This document shows positions 1 to 7,641 of a DNA stretch of 64,000 bases, piece by piece; positions within the stretch are counted from its first letter, which is position 1, and each line of letters starts with the position of its first letter. The stretch is taken from assembly GCA_964450685.1 (NCBI GenBank), contig CAYVDN010000005.1, positions 1 to 64,000 on the forward strand. Reading direction: 5' to 3'. The position numbers and the translations under genes are program-made. The DNA comes from JBAOHV01 sp964450685 (GTDB taxonomy: Bacteria; Actinomycetota; Acidimicrobiia; Acidimicrobiales; Microtrichaceae). Below the pieces are notes generated by a model, which did no database searches, was not told where the DNA came from, and worked only from the letters and a program-made list of their open reading frames with translations.

Positions 1-55
1 CTAGCACCGCCAGTACGAGCGCGGTGACGTCCTGCCATCCGAATGCCAGGATCAT
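1..55 (-). CDS. kdpF: Probable KdpF, N-terminal fragment (cut by window edge)
   Basis: Only the first 18 codons are inside the window (ATG at 55-53). The visible peptide begins MILAFGWQDV and runs into a hydrophobic stretch ending LVLAVL, which resembles the single membrane helix of KdpF, the small stabilising subunit of the KdpFABC potassium pump. The ATG overlaps the stop of the upstream 62-residue gene as TGATG, so the two are translationally coupled. KdpE and a DUF4118 protein upstream support a Kdp operon. It could instead be the start of KdpA, which also begins hydrophobic; the fragment is too short to decide. Confidence 0.5.
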   Translation of the reverse strand, partial: MILAFGWQDVTALVLAVL

Positions 56-243
56 CACGACACCTCCACATCGACCGCAACCGACATCGCTGGCCGCGAC
101 GCGGCACCAGTGGCGGCACCGTTCGGTGCGCCAGCGTCGCCCTCCGTCCCGTCAGCACCGACGATGCGGTCGCACAACGCCACGTACGCGACGCACGCCG
201 CGAAGAATCCGACCGTCATCAGGACCACTATCAGGTCCTTCAT
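55..243 (-). CDS. Small single-pass membrane protein of the kdp operon
   Basis: This 62-residue protein has one N-terminal membrane helix (residues 4-24) followed by VALCDRIVG and an acidic, Ala-rich tail. Small proteins of this shape, a hydrophobic helix followed by a CDRI-like motif, commonly precede kdpF/kdpA in actinobacteria. Their role is unknown to me. The start ATG overlaps the stop of the DUF4118 gene (TGATG), and its own stop overlaps the next ATG in the same way. The three genes therefore form one tightly coupled transcript. Confidence 0.6.
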   Translation of the reverse strand: MKDLIVVLMTVGFFAACVAYVALCDRIVGADGTEGDAGAPNGAATGAASRPAMSVAVDVEVS

Positions 244-854
244 CAGTTGCTCCTCTCTTGGGCGCTGTCGCCCCGTGAAACTGTCCGGAATCGACGTACC
301 GCCACCTCACCGACAGCGACTCCCACTACGACCATCAGAACGCTCGTGACCACGTCCGCTGTGCCGCGGATGTGGAAGCTGTAGAGCGGGGGTGCGTGCA
401 GGAAGTTGAACGAGAGCGCGGCCACGGCCGACGTCGACGCAGCGGCGATGCGGCCTCCGGCCGCGGCCGCGGCGGTCACGACCAACACCAGCGCCAGGGC
501 CACCGATGCCTGATCGATCGATTCGCTGAGCGGGTTGAGGGCCGCCGCCACTAGCACTGCACCGACAGCCCCGAACGCCGCTGTGATCAGCGACTGGTCG
601 AGCGATGCTCGGTCGCGGCCTGTGCCAGTTCGACGTGCGAGCGTCTCACCGATGTGGGTATCAGGCGCAGGTGTCTGCTCCTGGAAGCTTCCCGTCGCCG
701 CTCCGTGATGCTCGGTCGTGCGGCGGTCGAGGAACTCGACCAGGCCGAAGCACAACGCGACGAAGGCCAGGGTTCCGAACACGGTGATCAGGCCGCGGAC
801 ACCACCGATGGACAACGAATCTGTGGCTGAGAGAAGTGCGGCGTTCGTGGTCAT
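243..854 (-). CDS. Stand-alone DUF4118 (KdpD-type membrane domain) protein
   Basis: This protein of 203 residues has an N-terminal helix (about 15-40), a polar linker, and then four closely spaced hydrophobic segments (about 85-190), including SFNFLHAPPLYSFHI. That stretch is characteristic of the DUF4118 membrane module found in KdpD sensor kinases. No KdpD N-terminal domain, dimerisation His or ATPase domain is present, so it cannot phosphorylate KdpE itself. It lies between kdpE and the structural kdp genes. It may sense membrane or ionic state, or modulate a kinase encoded elsewhere; that is inference. Confidence 0.75.
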   Translation of the reverse strand: MTTNAALLSATDSLSIGGVRGLITVFGTLAFVALCFGLVEFLDRRTTEHHGAATGSFQEQTPAPDTHIGETLARRTGTGRDRASLDQSLITAAFGAVGAVLVAAALNPLSESIDQASVALALVLVVTAAAAAGGRIAAASTSAVAALSFNFLHAPPLYSFHIRGTADVVTSVLMVVVGVAVGEVAVRRFRTVSRGDSAQERSN

Positions 855-983
855 GGACCAGTCGTACGCCGCCCCACCGACCCCGGGGAAGAGCCTTTAC
901 GCGAACTTGGCGCAAGCCTGCCGAAACTTCACGCGGTCGGCATCACGCCACCGCAACATGCCCTGCTCTCACATGCCCTGGTC

Positions 984-1676
984 CTACTGGCCCTGTTCGA
1001 ACCGGTATCCCATGCCTGGCTCGGTGACGAAGTAGCGCGGCTTGGACGGCTCGGGCTCGAGCTTGCGACGCAGGTTCGCCATGTGGACACGCAGGTAGTT
1101 CGTCTCGCTGTCGTACTGCGGTCCCCAGACCTCGTGCAGGAGGTGACGCTGGGACACGAGCCGACCGGGGTTGCGGACGAGCTGCTCGAGAAGGCCCCAT
1201 TCGATCGGGGTGAGGCGGACGTCCTGCTCCACTCCGCCGGTGATGAGCGTTGCCTTGGTCGTTGACAGGTCGATCCGGAAGTCCGCGGTGACGATCAACG
1301 GATCCACCGGCTCGTCGCGCCGACGCCGCAGCGCGGCGCGCATGCGAGCAAGCAGCTCACCCATGCCGAACGGCTTGCTCACGTAGTCGTCCGCTCCGGC
1401 GTCCAGCGCCGCGACCTTGTCCGACTCCTCGCCGCGGACCGACAGAACGATTATCGGCATCTCGCTCCAGCCGCGGATCCCCTCGATCACTCCCATGCCG
1501 TCGATCCCGGGTAGCCCCAGGTCGAGAAGTACGACGTCGGGGTGCGTGTCGGCTGCCAGCACCAGGGCCTCCTCGCCGGTGGATGCAACCACCACCTCGT
1601 AGGAGCGGGCCTCGAGGTTGACCTTGAGCGCCTTGCGAATCTGGGGCTCGTCGTCGACGACGAGCACGCGGGTCAC
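984..1676 (-). CDS. kdpE: KdpE-type response regulator
   Basis: This OmpR-family regulator of 230 residues activates transcription of kdp genes. The receiver domain (1-115) has the acidic pair D8/D9, phosphoacceptor D52 (LLDLGLPG) and K101. The C-terminal winged helix (about 130-228) contains the typical NYLRVHMANLRRKLE recognition segment and ends YRFEQGQ. The GTG start follows a good ribosome site (GGAGG, 6 bases). A 52-residue membrane protein gene lies 28 bases upstream. No KdpD kinase gene is in the window, although kdpD usually adjoins kdpE. Confidence 0.88.
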   Translation of the reverse strand: MTRVLVVDDEPQIRKALKVNLEARSYEVVVASTGEEALVLAADTHPDVVLLDLGLPGIDGMGVIEGIRGWSEMPIIVLSVRGEESDKVAALDAGADDYVSKPFGMGELLARMRAALRRRRDEPVDPLIVTADFRIDLSTTKATLITGGVEQDVRLTPIEWGLLEQLVRNPGRLVSQRHLLHEVWGPQYDSETNYLRVHMANLRRKLEPEPSKPRYFVTEPGMGYRFEQGQ

Positions 1677-1704
1677 CGGTCCTCCGCCTGCGACCGGTAC
1701 CTGA

Positions 1705-1863
1705 TCAGGTGTTGAGCTCGATGAGCTCGCTGCCCTCGTTCATGTACTCGCCCTCCATGCGGAGCCCATGGCCCAGCAGCACGGAGATGAGCGTGCCGAT
1801 CACGAAGAACGAGATCGGCAGGACGATCAGCAGGGTGAGGACGATCAGGAGCGGTCCGATCAT
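1705..1863 (-). CDS. Small membrane protein upstream of kdpE
   Basis: The product is 52 residues long. Residues 1-30 form one hydrophobic segment (MIGPLLIVLTLLIVLP...), followed by a charged tail rich in Glu (GLRMEGEYMNEGSELIELNT). I recognise no family. It lies 28 bases upstream of kdpE on the same strand, so it is probably co-transcribed. Its stop codon lies within a 12-bp palindrome (1699-1710, ACCTGATCAGGT). The ATG at 1863 is chosen because it begins directly at the membrane helix. Confidence 0.55.
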   Translation of the reverse strand: MIGPLLIVLTLLIVLPISFFVIGTLISVLLGHGLRMEGEYMNEGSELIELNT

Positions 1864-1921
1864 GACGACAAGTGTGCCCCAGCCGACACCGGATCGGCCA
1901 CATCCTCGTGTCCGACAGCTG

Positions 1922-2263
1922 TCAGCTGCCCAGGTATGCCCAGGCCTCGATCTCGACCCTGGCTGCGAAGGGCAGCTCGGCAACCGCCACAGCTGAGCGT
2001 GCGGGGCGGTGCTCGCCGAAGAACTCCAGGTAGATCTCGTTGAGCTCGGCGTAGTCGGACATGTCGGCCAGGAACACCGTCGTCTTGGCGATCTGCGATC
2101 GTTCGACTCCGTTCTGGGTGAGCAGGGTGTCGAGGTTCTCGAAGATCTGGCGGAGCTGCGCGGCGAAGCCATCGACGAGACCCGATTCGCCCAGGCCGAT
2201 CTGCCCCGAGATGCAGGCCCAGTCACCGGCGCGGTACAGCGGTGTGTATGGCGGTGATGACAT
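1922..2263 (-). CDS. RidA/YjgF family protein
   Basis: RidA-family enzymes hydrolyse reactive enamine/imine intermediates released by PLP enzymes. The sequence shows the family pattern: YRAGDWACISGQIG near the N-terminus, PARSAVAVAELP with the conserved substrate-binding Arg, and RVEIEAWAYLG at the C-terminus. From the ATG at 2263 the protein has 113 residues, a little short for the family. An upstream in-frame extension to 2329 lacks family sequence and is probably untranslated. It is divergent from the Tat lipoprotein gene. Confidence 0.85.
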   Translation of the reverse strand: MSSPPYTPLYRAGDWACISGQIGLGESGLVDGFAAQLRQIFENLDTLLTQNGVERSQIAKTTVFLADMSDYAELNEIYLEFFGEHRPARSAVAVAELPFAARVEIEAWAYLGS

Positions 2264-2340
2264 GTCGACTCCAGTCGCGCTCTGAGAGGAACGGCTGAGA
2301 GCGTACCGACCCACGCTCTGGAAGATCACAGGTGGCGCTG

Positions 2341-2346
2341 TAGTTT
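2341..2346 (+). promoter_or_regulatory. Candidate leaderless -10 box (TAGTTT)
   Basis: TAGTTT ends 6 bases before the GTG at 2353, the spacing seen at many gene starts in this window. It decides the start of the Tat lipoprotein gene as GTG 2353 rather than GTG 2350. Confidence 0.45.
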
Positions 2347-2352
2347 CTGGTG

Positions 2353-3300
2353 GTGACTACACGTCCGACCACTGAGCACCTCCACCTGCCGCCCCGCACA
2401 GATCCGACGACCCTCGGTCGGCGGTCCCTCATCCGGCTGGGAGCTACCGGTCTCGGTGCCATCGCCATCGGCGGACTGGTCGCCGGGTGCAGCACCGAGA
2501 GCGAGTCGGAGTCCACCGCTGTTGACCAGGACGAGTACAGGCTCCAGCCGCTCTTCCCCCGCGACATCGCGTTCCTCGCCGCCGGGACCCTCTCTCGCAT
2601 GCCGTACACGCTGATCGACGGTGAGGGTGTGCCGCTCACCGCGATCGACGGACCGCTCACCTTCGAGATCTCGCTCGAGGGACAGGTTGTTGGCGATCCG
2701 GTCGAGGTCCAGGTCCACGACGAGGGTGTGCCCCGTGCGTACCTCCCGCTGTACGCGACGCTCCCCACTCCTGGCATCTACGACGTCCGCGCGTCCTACG
2801 ACGGCGTCGACCTGGAGTCCCAGGTGCAGGTCTACCCGGTCGACAAGGTCATGCAGCCGCTCGTCGGGTCGGTGCTCCCGCCCGCTCCGACCCCGACGCG
2901 CGACCAGACGCTCGACGTCGATCCGATCTGCACGCTGTCGCCCGAGTGCCCGTTCCACACGGTGAACCTGGAGAGCGCGCTCGGTACAGGCAAACCGGTG
3001 GTGGTCCTGCTGGCGTCACCGGCGTACTGCCGCACGTCCGCGTGCGGCCCGATCCTGGATCTGCTCATCGAGCAGGTCGGCGGTCGCGAAGACCTGATCG
3101 TCATCCACTCCGAGGTGTACAAGAACCCCAAGGCTGTACCCGATCTCGCCGACGCGACCCTGGCGCCGCTCCCCCTCGCCTACGACATGCTGTGGGAGCC
3201 GAGTCTCTTCGTGACCGATGCCGCCAACACGCTCGTCGCCCGCGGCGATGTGGTCGTGGACCGCGTCGAGATGGATCAGATGCTCGCCTTGGCGGTCTGA
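2353..3300 (+). CDS. Tat-exported lipoprotein with thioredoxin-like domain
   Basis: The protein has 315 residues. A twin-arginine motif (GRRSLIRL, about residue 23) precedes a hydrophobic stretch ending in a lipobox (GLVAGC), with the lipidated Cys near residue 46. The product should be exported folded and anchored outside the membrane. The middle looks beta-sandwich-like (residues 70-170). The C-terminal third has a thioredoxin-like layout (KPVVVLLASPAYC, then SACGP), giving a CxxxxC pair rather than the classic CxxC. The role may be redox or metal handling; I do not recognise a named family. A long hairpin follows the gene. Confidence 0.75.
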   Translation: MTTRPTTEHLHLPPRTDPTTLGRRSLIRLGATGLGAIAIGGLVAGCSTESESESTAVDQDEYRLQPLFPRDIAFLAAGTLSRMPYTLIDGEGVPLTAIDGPLTFEISLEGQVVGDPVEVQVHDEGVPRAYLPLYATLPTPGIYDVRASYDGVDLESQVQVYPVDKVMQPLVGSVLPPAPTPTRDQTLDVDPICTLSPECPFHTVNLESALGTGKPVVVLLASPAYCRTSACGPILDLLIEQVGGREDLIVIHSEVYKNPKAVPDLADATLAPLPLAYDMLWEPSLFVTDAANTLVARGDVVVDRVEMDQMLALAV

Positions 3301-3332
3301 CTGCCGCAGCTGAGAGCTCAGAGATCACATGT

Positions 3333-3378
3333 TCTGTGATGCGAGATCGCGGTGACTCCCGCGGTATCGCATCACAGA
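3333..3378. terminator. Bidirectional hairpin between convergent genes
   Basis: Perfect 12-bp arms (TCTGTGATGCGA and TCGCATCACAGA) enclose a second stem (CGCGG/CCGCG). It lies between the 3' ends of the Tat lipoprotein gene and erpA, so it can terminate both. No clear T-run follows. Confidence 0.7.
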
Positions 3379-3388
3379 TGCGGGAGGT

Positions 3389-3709
3389 TCAGCTGAAGGA
3401 CTGGCCGCAGCCGCAGGTCTTCTGGGCGTTGGGGTTGGTGATGGCGAAGCCGGACTGGTCGAGGCCGTCCTTGTAGTCCAGCGTCGCACCGGTCAGCAGC
3501 GGTGCCGAAGCCGGATCGACGAGAACCCGGACTCCGCCCTGCTCCACGGTCAGGTCGTCGCTCGCCACGTCGGAATCGAAGTACATCTCGTACGCGAAGC
3601 CTGAGCAGCCCCCGGCGCGGACCTCGACGCGCAGAGCGAGGCTCTCGTCGCCCTCGGCGGAGATGAGCTGCTTGACCTTGTCGGCGGCGCTGTCGGTCAG
3701 GGTGATCAC
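3389..3709 (-). CDS. erpA: Iron-sulfur cluster insertion protein (ErpA/IscA type)
   Basis: This A-type Fe-S carrier has 106 residues and delivers clusters to apoproteins in the cytosol. The three cluster-binding Cys are present: C35 in AGGCSGFAY, and C99 and C101 in KTCGCGQSF. The GTG start is preceded by GGAGG at a good distance. The next genes along are an Fe-S-type regulator and an Mrp ATPase, so the locus forms a small Fe-S assembly cluster. Confidence 0.93.
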   Translation of the reverse strand: MITLTDSAADKVKQLISAEGDESLALRVEVRAGGCSGFAYEMYFDSDVASDDLTVEQGGVRVLVDPASAPLLTGATLDYKDGLDQSGFAITNPNAQKTCGCGQSFS

Positions 3710-3835
3710 AGTGGTTCCTCCACGTCGGGCAGGCGAGTCACCTGAATTGTAACGGTGATGGCCGTGTCAACAACAGCAGCCCGTTCGACGAGCGGCGATC
3801 GCGGGTCGAAGCACACCGTCTCATGAAGCTCGGAG

Positions 3836-4498
3836 TCAGCCAGTGGCCAGTCGTGCCGTGCACGGCACCCGCTGCGACAGATCCGAGAACGACTCGACCC
3901 GGGCGCCGCCGACTTCGTCGACGAATCCCTCGAGAAGTCCCCGGTGAAGCGCACAGACGAGGTCGGGTTGCGCTTCGGCCAACTCGCCGAACGGGCAGTG
4001 CGTGAAAGCGACGTTCACAGCGTCGTCCTCATCCACGCGCGCCGGATCGAAGCCGAGCTCGTCGAGCATCCGAACCGCGGCATCGGCACAGGTGGACGCC
4101 GGCCTGGCACGGTGTGCGAGACGCTCGCCCTCGACCTTGCCCGCGTCCAACGCGGCCTCGCCGTCGATTCCGGCGACGACGGCCATCGACAGCAGCATCC
4201 GGGCCAGCATCGGGAAGACAGGTGGTTCCAGACCCAGCGACGGAGCGTCGGCCGACACGCTGTAGAGCTTCTGGGGACGGCCGACCGCGCCACGGGTGTC
4301 GGGCCGTGACTCGAGCAGTCCGACGTCGCGCATGCGCTCCAAGTGGGGGCGGACCGTGTTGGCGTGAAGCCCCAGCGTCTCGGCCACCTCCGAGGTCGCC
4401 AGCGGGCGGGGTGAGCGGGCCAGCTCCAGGTAGATGGCGTAGCGCGTGTTGTCCCCGAGGGTCTTGAGGAGATCCAGGCGACGCTCAGATGTGGACAC
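3836..4498 (-). CDS. Winged-helix regulator with conserved Cys, SufR-like
   Basis: The regulator has 220 residues. The N-terminal winged helix (about 4-80) contains TSEVAETLGLHANTVRPHLERM as recognition unit and a wing ending GRPQKLYSV. The C-terminal half carries C137, C168 (FTHCPFGEL), C182 (DLVCALHRGLL) and C213 (VPCTARL). Related regulators in this family, including SufR, use C-terminal Cys to bind an Fe-S cluster. It sits between erpA and mrp and is divergent from mrp, which fits control of Fe-S assembly genes; cluster binding is inferred. The GTG start at 4498 follows a TACGAT box by 7 bases, so the long in-frame extension upstream (antisense to mrp) is not real. Confidence 0.75.
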   Translation of the reverse strand: MSTSERRLDLLKTLGDNTRYAIYLELARSPRPLATSEVAETLGLHANTVRPHLERMRDVGLLESRPDTRGAVGRPQKLYSVSADAPSLGLEPPVFPMLARMLLSMAVVAGIDGEAALDAGKVEGERLAHRARPASTCADAAVRMLDELGFDPARVDEDDAVNVAFTHCPFGELAEAQPDLVCALHRGLLEGFVDEVGGARVESFSDLSQRVPCTARLATG

Positions 4499-4505
4499 GC
4501 TTCCA

Positions 4506-4511
4506 ATCGTA
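4506..4511 (-). promoter_or_regulatory. Leaderless -10 box (TACGAT) for the SufR-like gene
   Basis: On the minus strand TACGAT is followed by 7 bases and then the GTG at 4498. It is back to back with the mrp promoter, so one bound repressor could control both genes. Confidence 0.6.
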
Positions 4512-4545
4512 CAACCAGGGGATGAAATAACACGGTGAAACCCGG

Positions 4546-4551
4546 TAAAAT
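4546..4551 (+). promoter_or_regulatory. Leaderless -10 box (TAAAAT) for mrp
   Basis: TAAAAT is followed by 7 bases and then the ATG at 4559. This argues for 4559 as the start, instead of the in-frame GTG at 4535 or ATG at 4550, which lie upstream of or within the box. Confidence 0.6.
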
Positions 4552-4558
4552 GCTTGGT

Positions 4559-5746
4559 ATGGCTCCCGACTCCGCCGCTCCCCCCACCCCGGATGAGGTG
4601 ATGCAGCTCCTCCGCGGCGTCATCGACCCCGAGCTGGGTCTCGACATCGTGGAGCTGGGAATGGCCAAGGGTGCCCGCATCGATCCCGACGGCGTGGTGC
4701 ACGTCCAGGTCGCTCTGACCACCAGCGGTTGTCCGCTGAGGGCGCAGATCCAGAAGGACATCCGTGCGAGGATCGCCAACCTCCCTGGGGTGACAAGGGT
4801 CCGCATCGACTGGTCCGAGCTGAACCAGGAGGAGAAGGCCACCGCCATGGATCGCGCTCGCCGGCGCATCGCCGAGCGACCCGAGCAGACCGCGATCGCC
4901 CCCACCACGAAGGTGGTCATGATCTCGTCCGGCAAGGGTGGCGTCGGCAAGTCGTCGGTCACCGTCAACCTGGCCGCCGCGCTGGCCGACCGGGGATTCA
5001 GCGTCGGTGTCATGGATGCCGACATCTGGGGCTTCTCGGTGCCGCGCATGCTCGGCCTCGAGGGCCGGCTCGAGGCGTCCGAGAACGCCGAGGGCAACAA
5101 GATCGCGCCGCACCGGCTGAAGGTCGGAGAAGGCGAGCTGCGCGTCGTGTCGATGGGCTTCCTGGTCGACGAGGAAGGCTCCGCGCTGATGTGGCGTGGT
5201 CTGATGCTGAGCCGAGCTGTCCAGCACTTCCTGGAGGACGTCGACTGGGGTGGTGACCTGGACTACCTCCTGATCGACATGCCCCCTGGAACGGGCGACG
5301 TGCAGATGGGCCTCGCTCGCCTGCTCCCGCGCGCCGAGATGATCGTCGTGACCACACCCTCGCTCACTGCGCAGAGCGTCGCCGTTCGGGTTGTCGACAT
5401 GGGACGCAAGAACTACCTGCGCATCGCCGGGGTGATCGAGAACATGTCGGTCTACGTGGACGACGAGGGCCGCGAGCACCACCTGTTCGGCTCCGGCGGA
5501 GGTGAACGCCTGGCCGCCGAGGCAGGCATCCCGCTGCTGGGACACATCCCCATCGAGCCCGCGGTGGCAGAGGGCGGAGACCATGGTCGGCCCGTCGCGC
5601 TCGGCGACGGTCCCGCCGCCCGGGCGTTCCGCGAGATCACAGACCGCCTTGTCGAGGAGGTCATCCCGCCGGCGGACCTGGCGGGTTGCTCGGCACGAAT
5701 GCTCAACGCCGTCGAAGCAGCGCTCGCCGCTGCAGACGCTCGCTGA
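4559..5746 (+). CDS. mrp: Mrp/NBP35-family Fe-S cluster carrier ATPase
   Basis: The protein has 395 residues. An N-terminal MIP18/DUF59 domain (about 8-85) includes the conserved TTSGCPLR Cys. The P-loop ATPase domain follows, with deviant Walker A GKGGVGKS at about 125-132 and DMPPGTGD further on. Mrp proteins carry Fe-S clusters to target enzymes. The CxxC pair that holds the bridging cluster in many homologues is missing: after IENMS the sequence reads VYVDDEGREHHLFGSGGG. That loss is common in actinobacterial Mrp proteins. It is divergent from the SufR-like regulator and near erpA. Confidence 0.9.
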   Translation: MAPDSAAPPTPDEVMQLLRGVIDPELGLDIVELGMAKGARIDPDGVVHVQVALTTSGCPLRAQIQKDIRARIANLPGVTRVRIDWSELNQEEKATAMDRARRRIAERPEQTAIAPTTKVVMISSGKGGVGKSSVTVNLAAALADRGFSVGVMDADIWGFSVPRMLGLEGRLEASENAEGNKIAPHRLKVGEGELRVVSMGFLVDEEGSALMWRGLMLSRAVQHFLEDVDWGGDLDYLLIDMPPGTGDVQMGLARLLPRAEMIVVTTPSLTAQSVAVRVVDMGRKNYLRIAGVIENMSVYVDDEGREHHLFGSGGGERLAAEAGIPLLGHIPIEPAVAEGGDHGRPVALGDGPAARAFREITDRLVEEVIPPADLAGCSARMLNAVEAALAAADAR

Positions 5747-5763
5747 ACTCAGCAGCGCGGGCC

Positions 5764-6525
5764 TCAGCAGCGCGGCATCCCCCCGAGCGGCTCGCCCAGA
5801 ACGTCACCGATCCGATAGGCGACGATCCGCCCCGACCCCGGATCACGTGCCGCTATCAGTCCGACCAGGTCGCCCGAGCTGTCGAGCACCGCACCACCGG
5901 AATGCCCACCTTCGGCAGCAACACCGACGAGCAGCACTTCGGCCGCCGAGCCGTAGCCGGCGCGAAGCTGCTCGTCCTGGACATCCGCCACCTCGGCGCG
6001 GAACTGGCCGGCGGGGAACCCGACCACGCTCACCCTGTCACCTACCCCCGCGACCGCGCCGATGTCGATCGGTTCTGCACCGGCATCGAGAAGCCCGTCC
6101 GGGTCCATCAGCGCGGCGTCACGGCCACGCACGGAGCCGAGGACCGCGACGTCCAGCGCGGTGCCGTCGGCGAACACCGCGCGGACAGTCGTCGAACCGG
6201 CAACCACGTGTGCGTTGCTGACCAGGTGCACCGAACCGTCGACATCACGGACCAGCACGCCGGTTCCCTGTCGTGTGACCCCGCAACCCGACGCGTGCAG
6301 CGCCACCACGGATCCGGCGAACCGTTGGACGTCGTCGGACTCCACGCCTTCACGCGACATCGTCGCCCCGGCAACCTGGACCGGCGCGCCGGCTGCGGAC
6401 GGCGTGCCCCACAAGGCATGCGCGCCCGTGCCCACCACGGCCCCGACCAGGAGCGCGATCGTGACTTCGAACATCGCCCGCCGACGCACTTGAGGAATGG
6501 GAACACCTCCGGCGGCAGCCGGCAA
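5764..6525 (-). CDS. Membrane-anchored trypsin-like serine protease
   Basis: An N-terminal membrane helix (about 18-40) is followed by an extracytoplasmic S1C-type protease domain. Catalytic residues by the longest start are H106 (SNAHVV), D136 (RGRDAALM) and S209 (GHSGGAV). No PDZ domain follows, so it is shorter than HtrA/DegP. Two Cys (81 and the C-terminal residue) could form a disulfide. The start is uncertain: ATG 6525, GTG 6489 and ATG 6474 are all in frame; 6489 or 6525 keep the positive RRR before the helix. Its substrate is not evident. Confidence 0.82.
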   Translation of the reverse strand: MPAAAGGVPIPQVRRRAMFEVTIALLVGAVVGTGAHALWGTPSAAGAPVQVAGATMSREGVESDDVQRFAGSVVALHASGCGVTRQGTGVLVRDVDGSVHLVSNAHVVAGSTTVRAVFADGTALDVAVLGSVRGRDAALMDPDGLLDAGAEPIDIGAVAGVGDRVSVVGFPAGQFRAEVADVQDEQLRAGYGSAAEVLLVGVAAEGGHSGGAVLDSSGDLVGLIAARDPGSGRIVAYRIGDVLGEPLGGMPRC

Positions 6526-6546
6526 GTGGCAGTTCTGCTCAGCTCG

Positions 6547-6570
6547 CGGTACTGCCCAGCTGCAGTACCG
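6547..6570 (-). terminator. Hairpin between meaB and the protease gene
   Basis: Perfect 9-bp arms (CGGTACTGC and GCAGTACCG) around a 6-base loop lie downstream of meaB. The stem probably ends the meaB transcript before the protease gene. Confidence 0.6.
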
Positions 6571-6588
6571 CTCAGGTCGCAGCGCTGA

Positions 6589-7578
6589 TCAGCGGAGAGC
6601 CACGTACAGGTCCCAGACCTCGTCGACCGCCATCGTGGCCGTCAGCTCACCGCTGCGAACCCTCGACTCGAGGTGCTCGAGACTCGCCGTCACCGTTTCG
6701 TTGGCACGCAGGTCGTCGCGGAGGCGGTCGTCGAGCATCGACCACATCCACCGGACCTGCTGGAGCCGACGCCGCTCGTCGAGCTCACCCGACGCGCCGA
6801 GCTTCTCCCGGTGGATCTCGATCTGCTCCCACAGCTCGCCCAGGCCCAGGTCTGTGAGTCCCGAGCAGGTGACCACCGGAGGACTCCAGTTCGGTGAAGC
6901 AGGGCGCATCAGGTGCAGTGCGCCGCGGTAGTCAGCAGCCGCCAACTCCGCCCGCTCACGGTTGTCGCCGTCTGCCTTGTTGATCGCCACCATGTCAGCG
7001 AGCTCCAGCACACCCTTCTTGATGCCCTGCAGGTCATCTCCCGCACCCGAGAGCATGAGGACAAGGAAGAAGTCGACCATGTCGGCAACGACCGTCTCGG
7101 ACTGGCCTACTCCCACCGTCTCGACCAGCACGACGTCGTAGCCCGCTGCCTCGACCACCAGGATCGTCTCGCGGGTGGCTCGGGCGACCCCGCCGAGGGT
7201 CGAACCTGCGGGGGACGGCCGGATGAACGCGTTCGGGTCGACCGCCAGTCGTGACATACGAGTCTTGTCGCCCAGGATCGAACCACCCGTGCGAGAGCTC
7301 GTCGGATCCACCGCCAGCACCGCCACGCGGTGACCTTCCGAGGTCAGGTTCACACCGAGTTGGTCGATGAACGTCGACTTTCCCACGCCAGGAACCCCGG
7401 TGACACCGACTCGATGTGCTCCACCGCTGAACGGCAGCAGGGCCAGCACGACTTGCTGGGCGAGCTGACGGTGAGACCGGTTGGACGACTCGACCAGCGT
7501 GATGGTCCGGGCCAGGACCGCGGGGTCGCCCGCGCGGACGCCGCGGACGTACTCGTCGACCGTCAGTAGGCCTGCCAT
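6589..7578 (-). CDS. meaB: Methylmalonyl-CoA mutase-associated GTPase MeaB
   Basis: MeaB (ArgK/G3E family) guards methylmalonyl-CoA mutase, gating cobalamin loading and protecting the enzyme from inactivation. The sequence has Walker A GVPGVGKST (about 61-69), a Mg-binding segment VLAVDPTSS, the DVVLVETVGVGQSE switch and the NKAD guanine motif. Length (329 residues) fits. ATG 7578 is chosen because a TAGTGT box ends 8 bases upstream. The mutase subunits are encoded nearby on the same strand, with two TetR genes between. Confidence 0.93.
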   Translation of the reverse strand: MAGLLTVDEYVRGVRAGDPAVLARTITLVESSNRSHRQLAQQVVLALLPFSGGAHRVGVTGVPGVGKSTFIDQLGVNLTSEGHRVAVLAVDPTSSRTGGSILGDKTRMSRLAVDPNAFIRPSPAGSTLGGVARATRETILVVEAAGYDVVLVETVGVGQSETVVADMVDFFLVLMLSGAGDDLQGIKKGVLELADMVAINKADGDNRERAELAAADYRGALHLMRPASPNWSPPVVTCSGLTDLGLGELWEQIEIHREKLGASGELDERRRLQQVRWMWSMLDDRLRDDLRANETVTASLEHLESRVRSGELTATMAVDEVWDLYVALR

Positions 7579-7586
7579 CGGGCGGC

Positions 7587-7592
7587 ACACTA
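7587..7592 (-). promoter_or_regulatory. Candidate meaB -10 box (TAGTGT)
   Basis: On the minus strand TAGTGT is followed by 8 bases and the ATG at 7578. Its -35 region would lie inside the palindrome at 7608-7630. Confidence 0.4.
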
Positions 7593-7607
7593 CCCGTCGC
7601 CCCGGTC

Positions 7608-7630
7608 ATGGCAGCCATGTGCGCTGCCAT
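7608..7630. promoter_or_regulatory. Putative TetR operator palindrome
   Basis: Perfect 8-bp arms ATGGCAGC and GCTGCCAT are separated by 7 bases. The site lies between meaB and the divergent tetR pair, touching the tetR -10 box (starting at 7630) and covering the expected meaB -35. TetR regulators typically bind such sites beside their own gene. Confidence 0.55.
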
Positions 7631-7635
7631 AGGCT
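7630..7635 (+). promoter_or_regulatory. Leaderless -10 box (TAGGCT)
   Basis: TAGGCT is followed by 6 bases and the ATG at 7642 of a 10-codon leader reading frame. Confidence 0.4.
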
Positions 7636-7641
7636 TTCCGC

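Noticed and set aside
4499..5584. N-terminal extension of the SufR-like regulator to 582 residues
   Set aside because: The extension is antisense to mrp and lacks family sequence; a leaderless box fixes the start at 4498.
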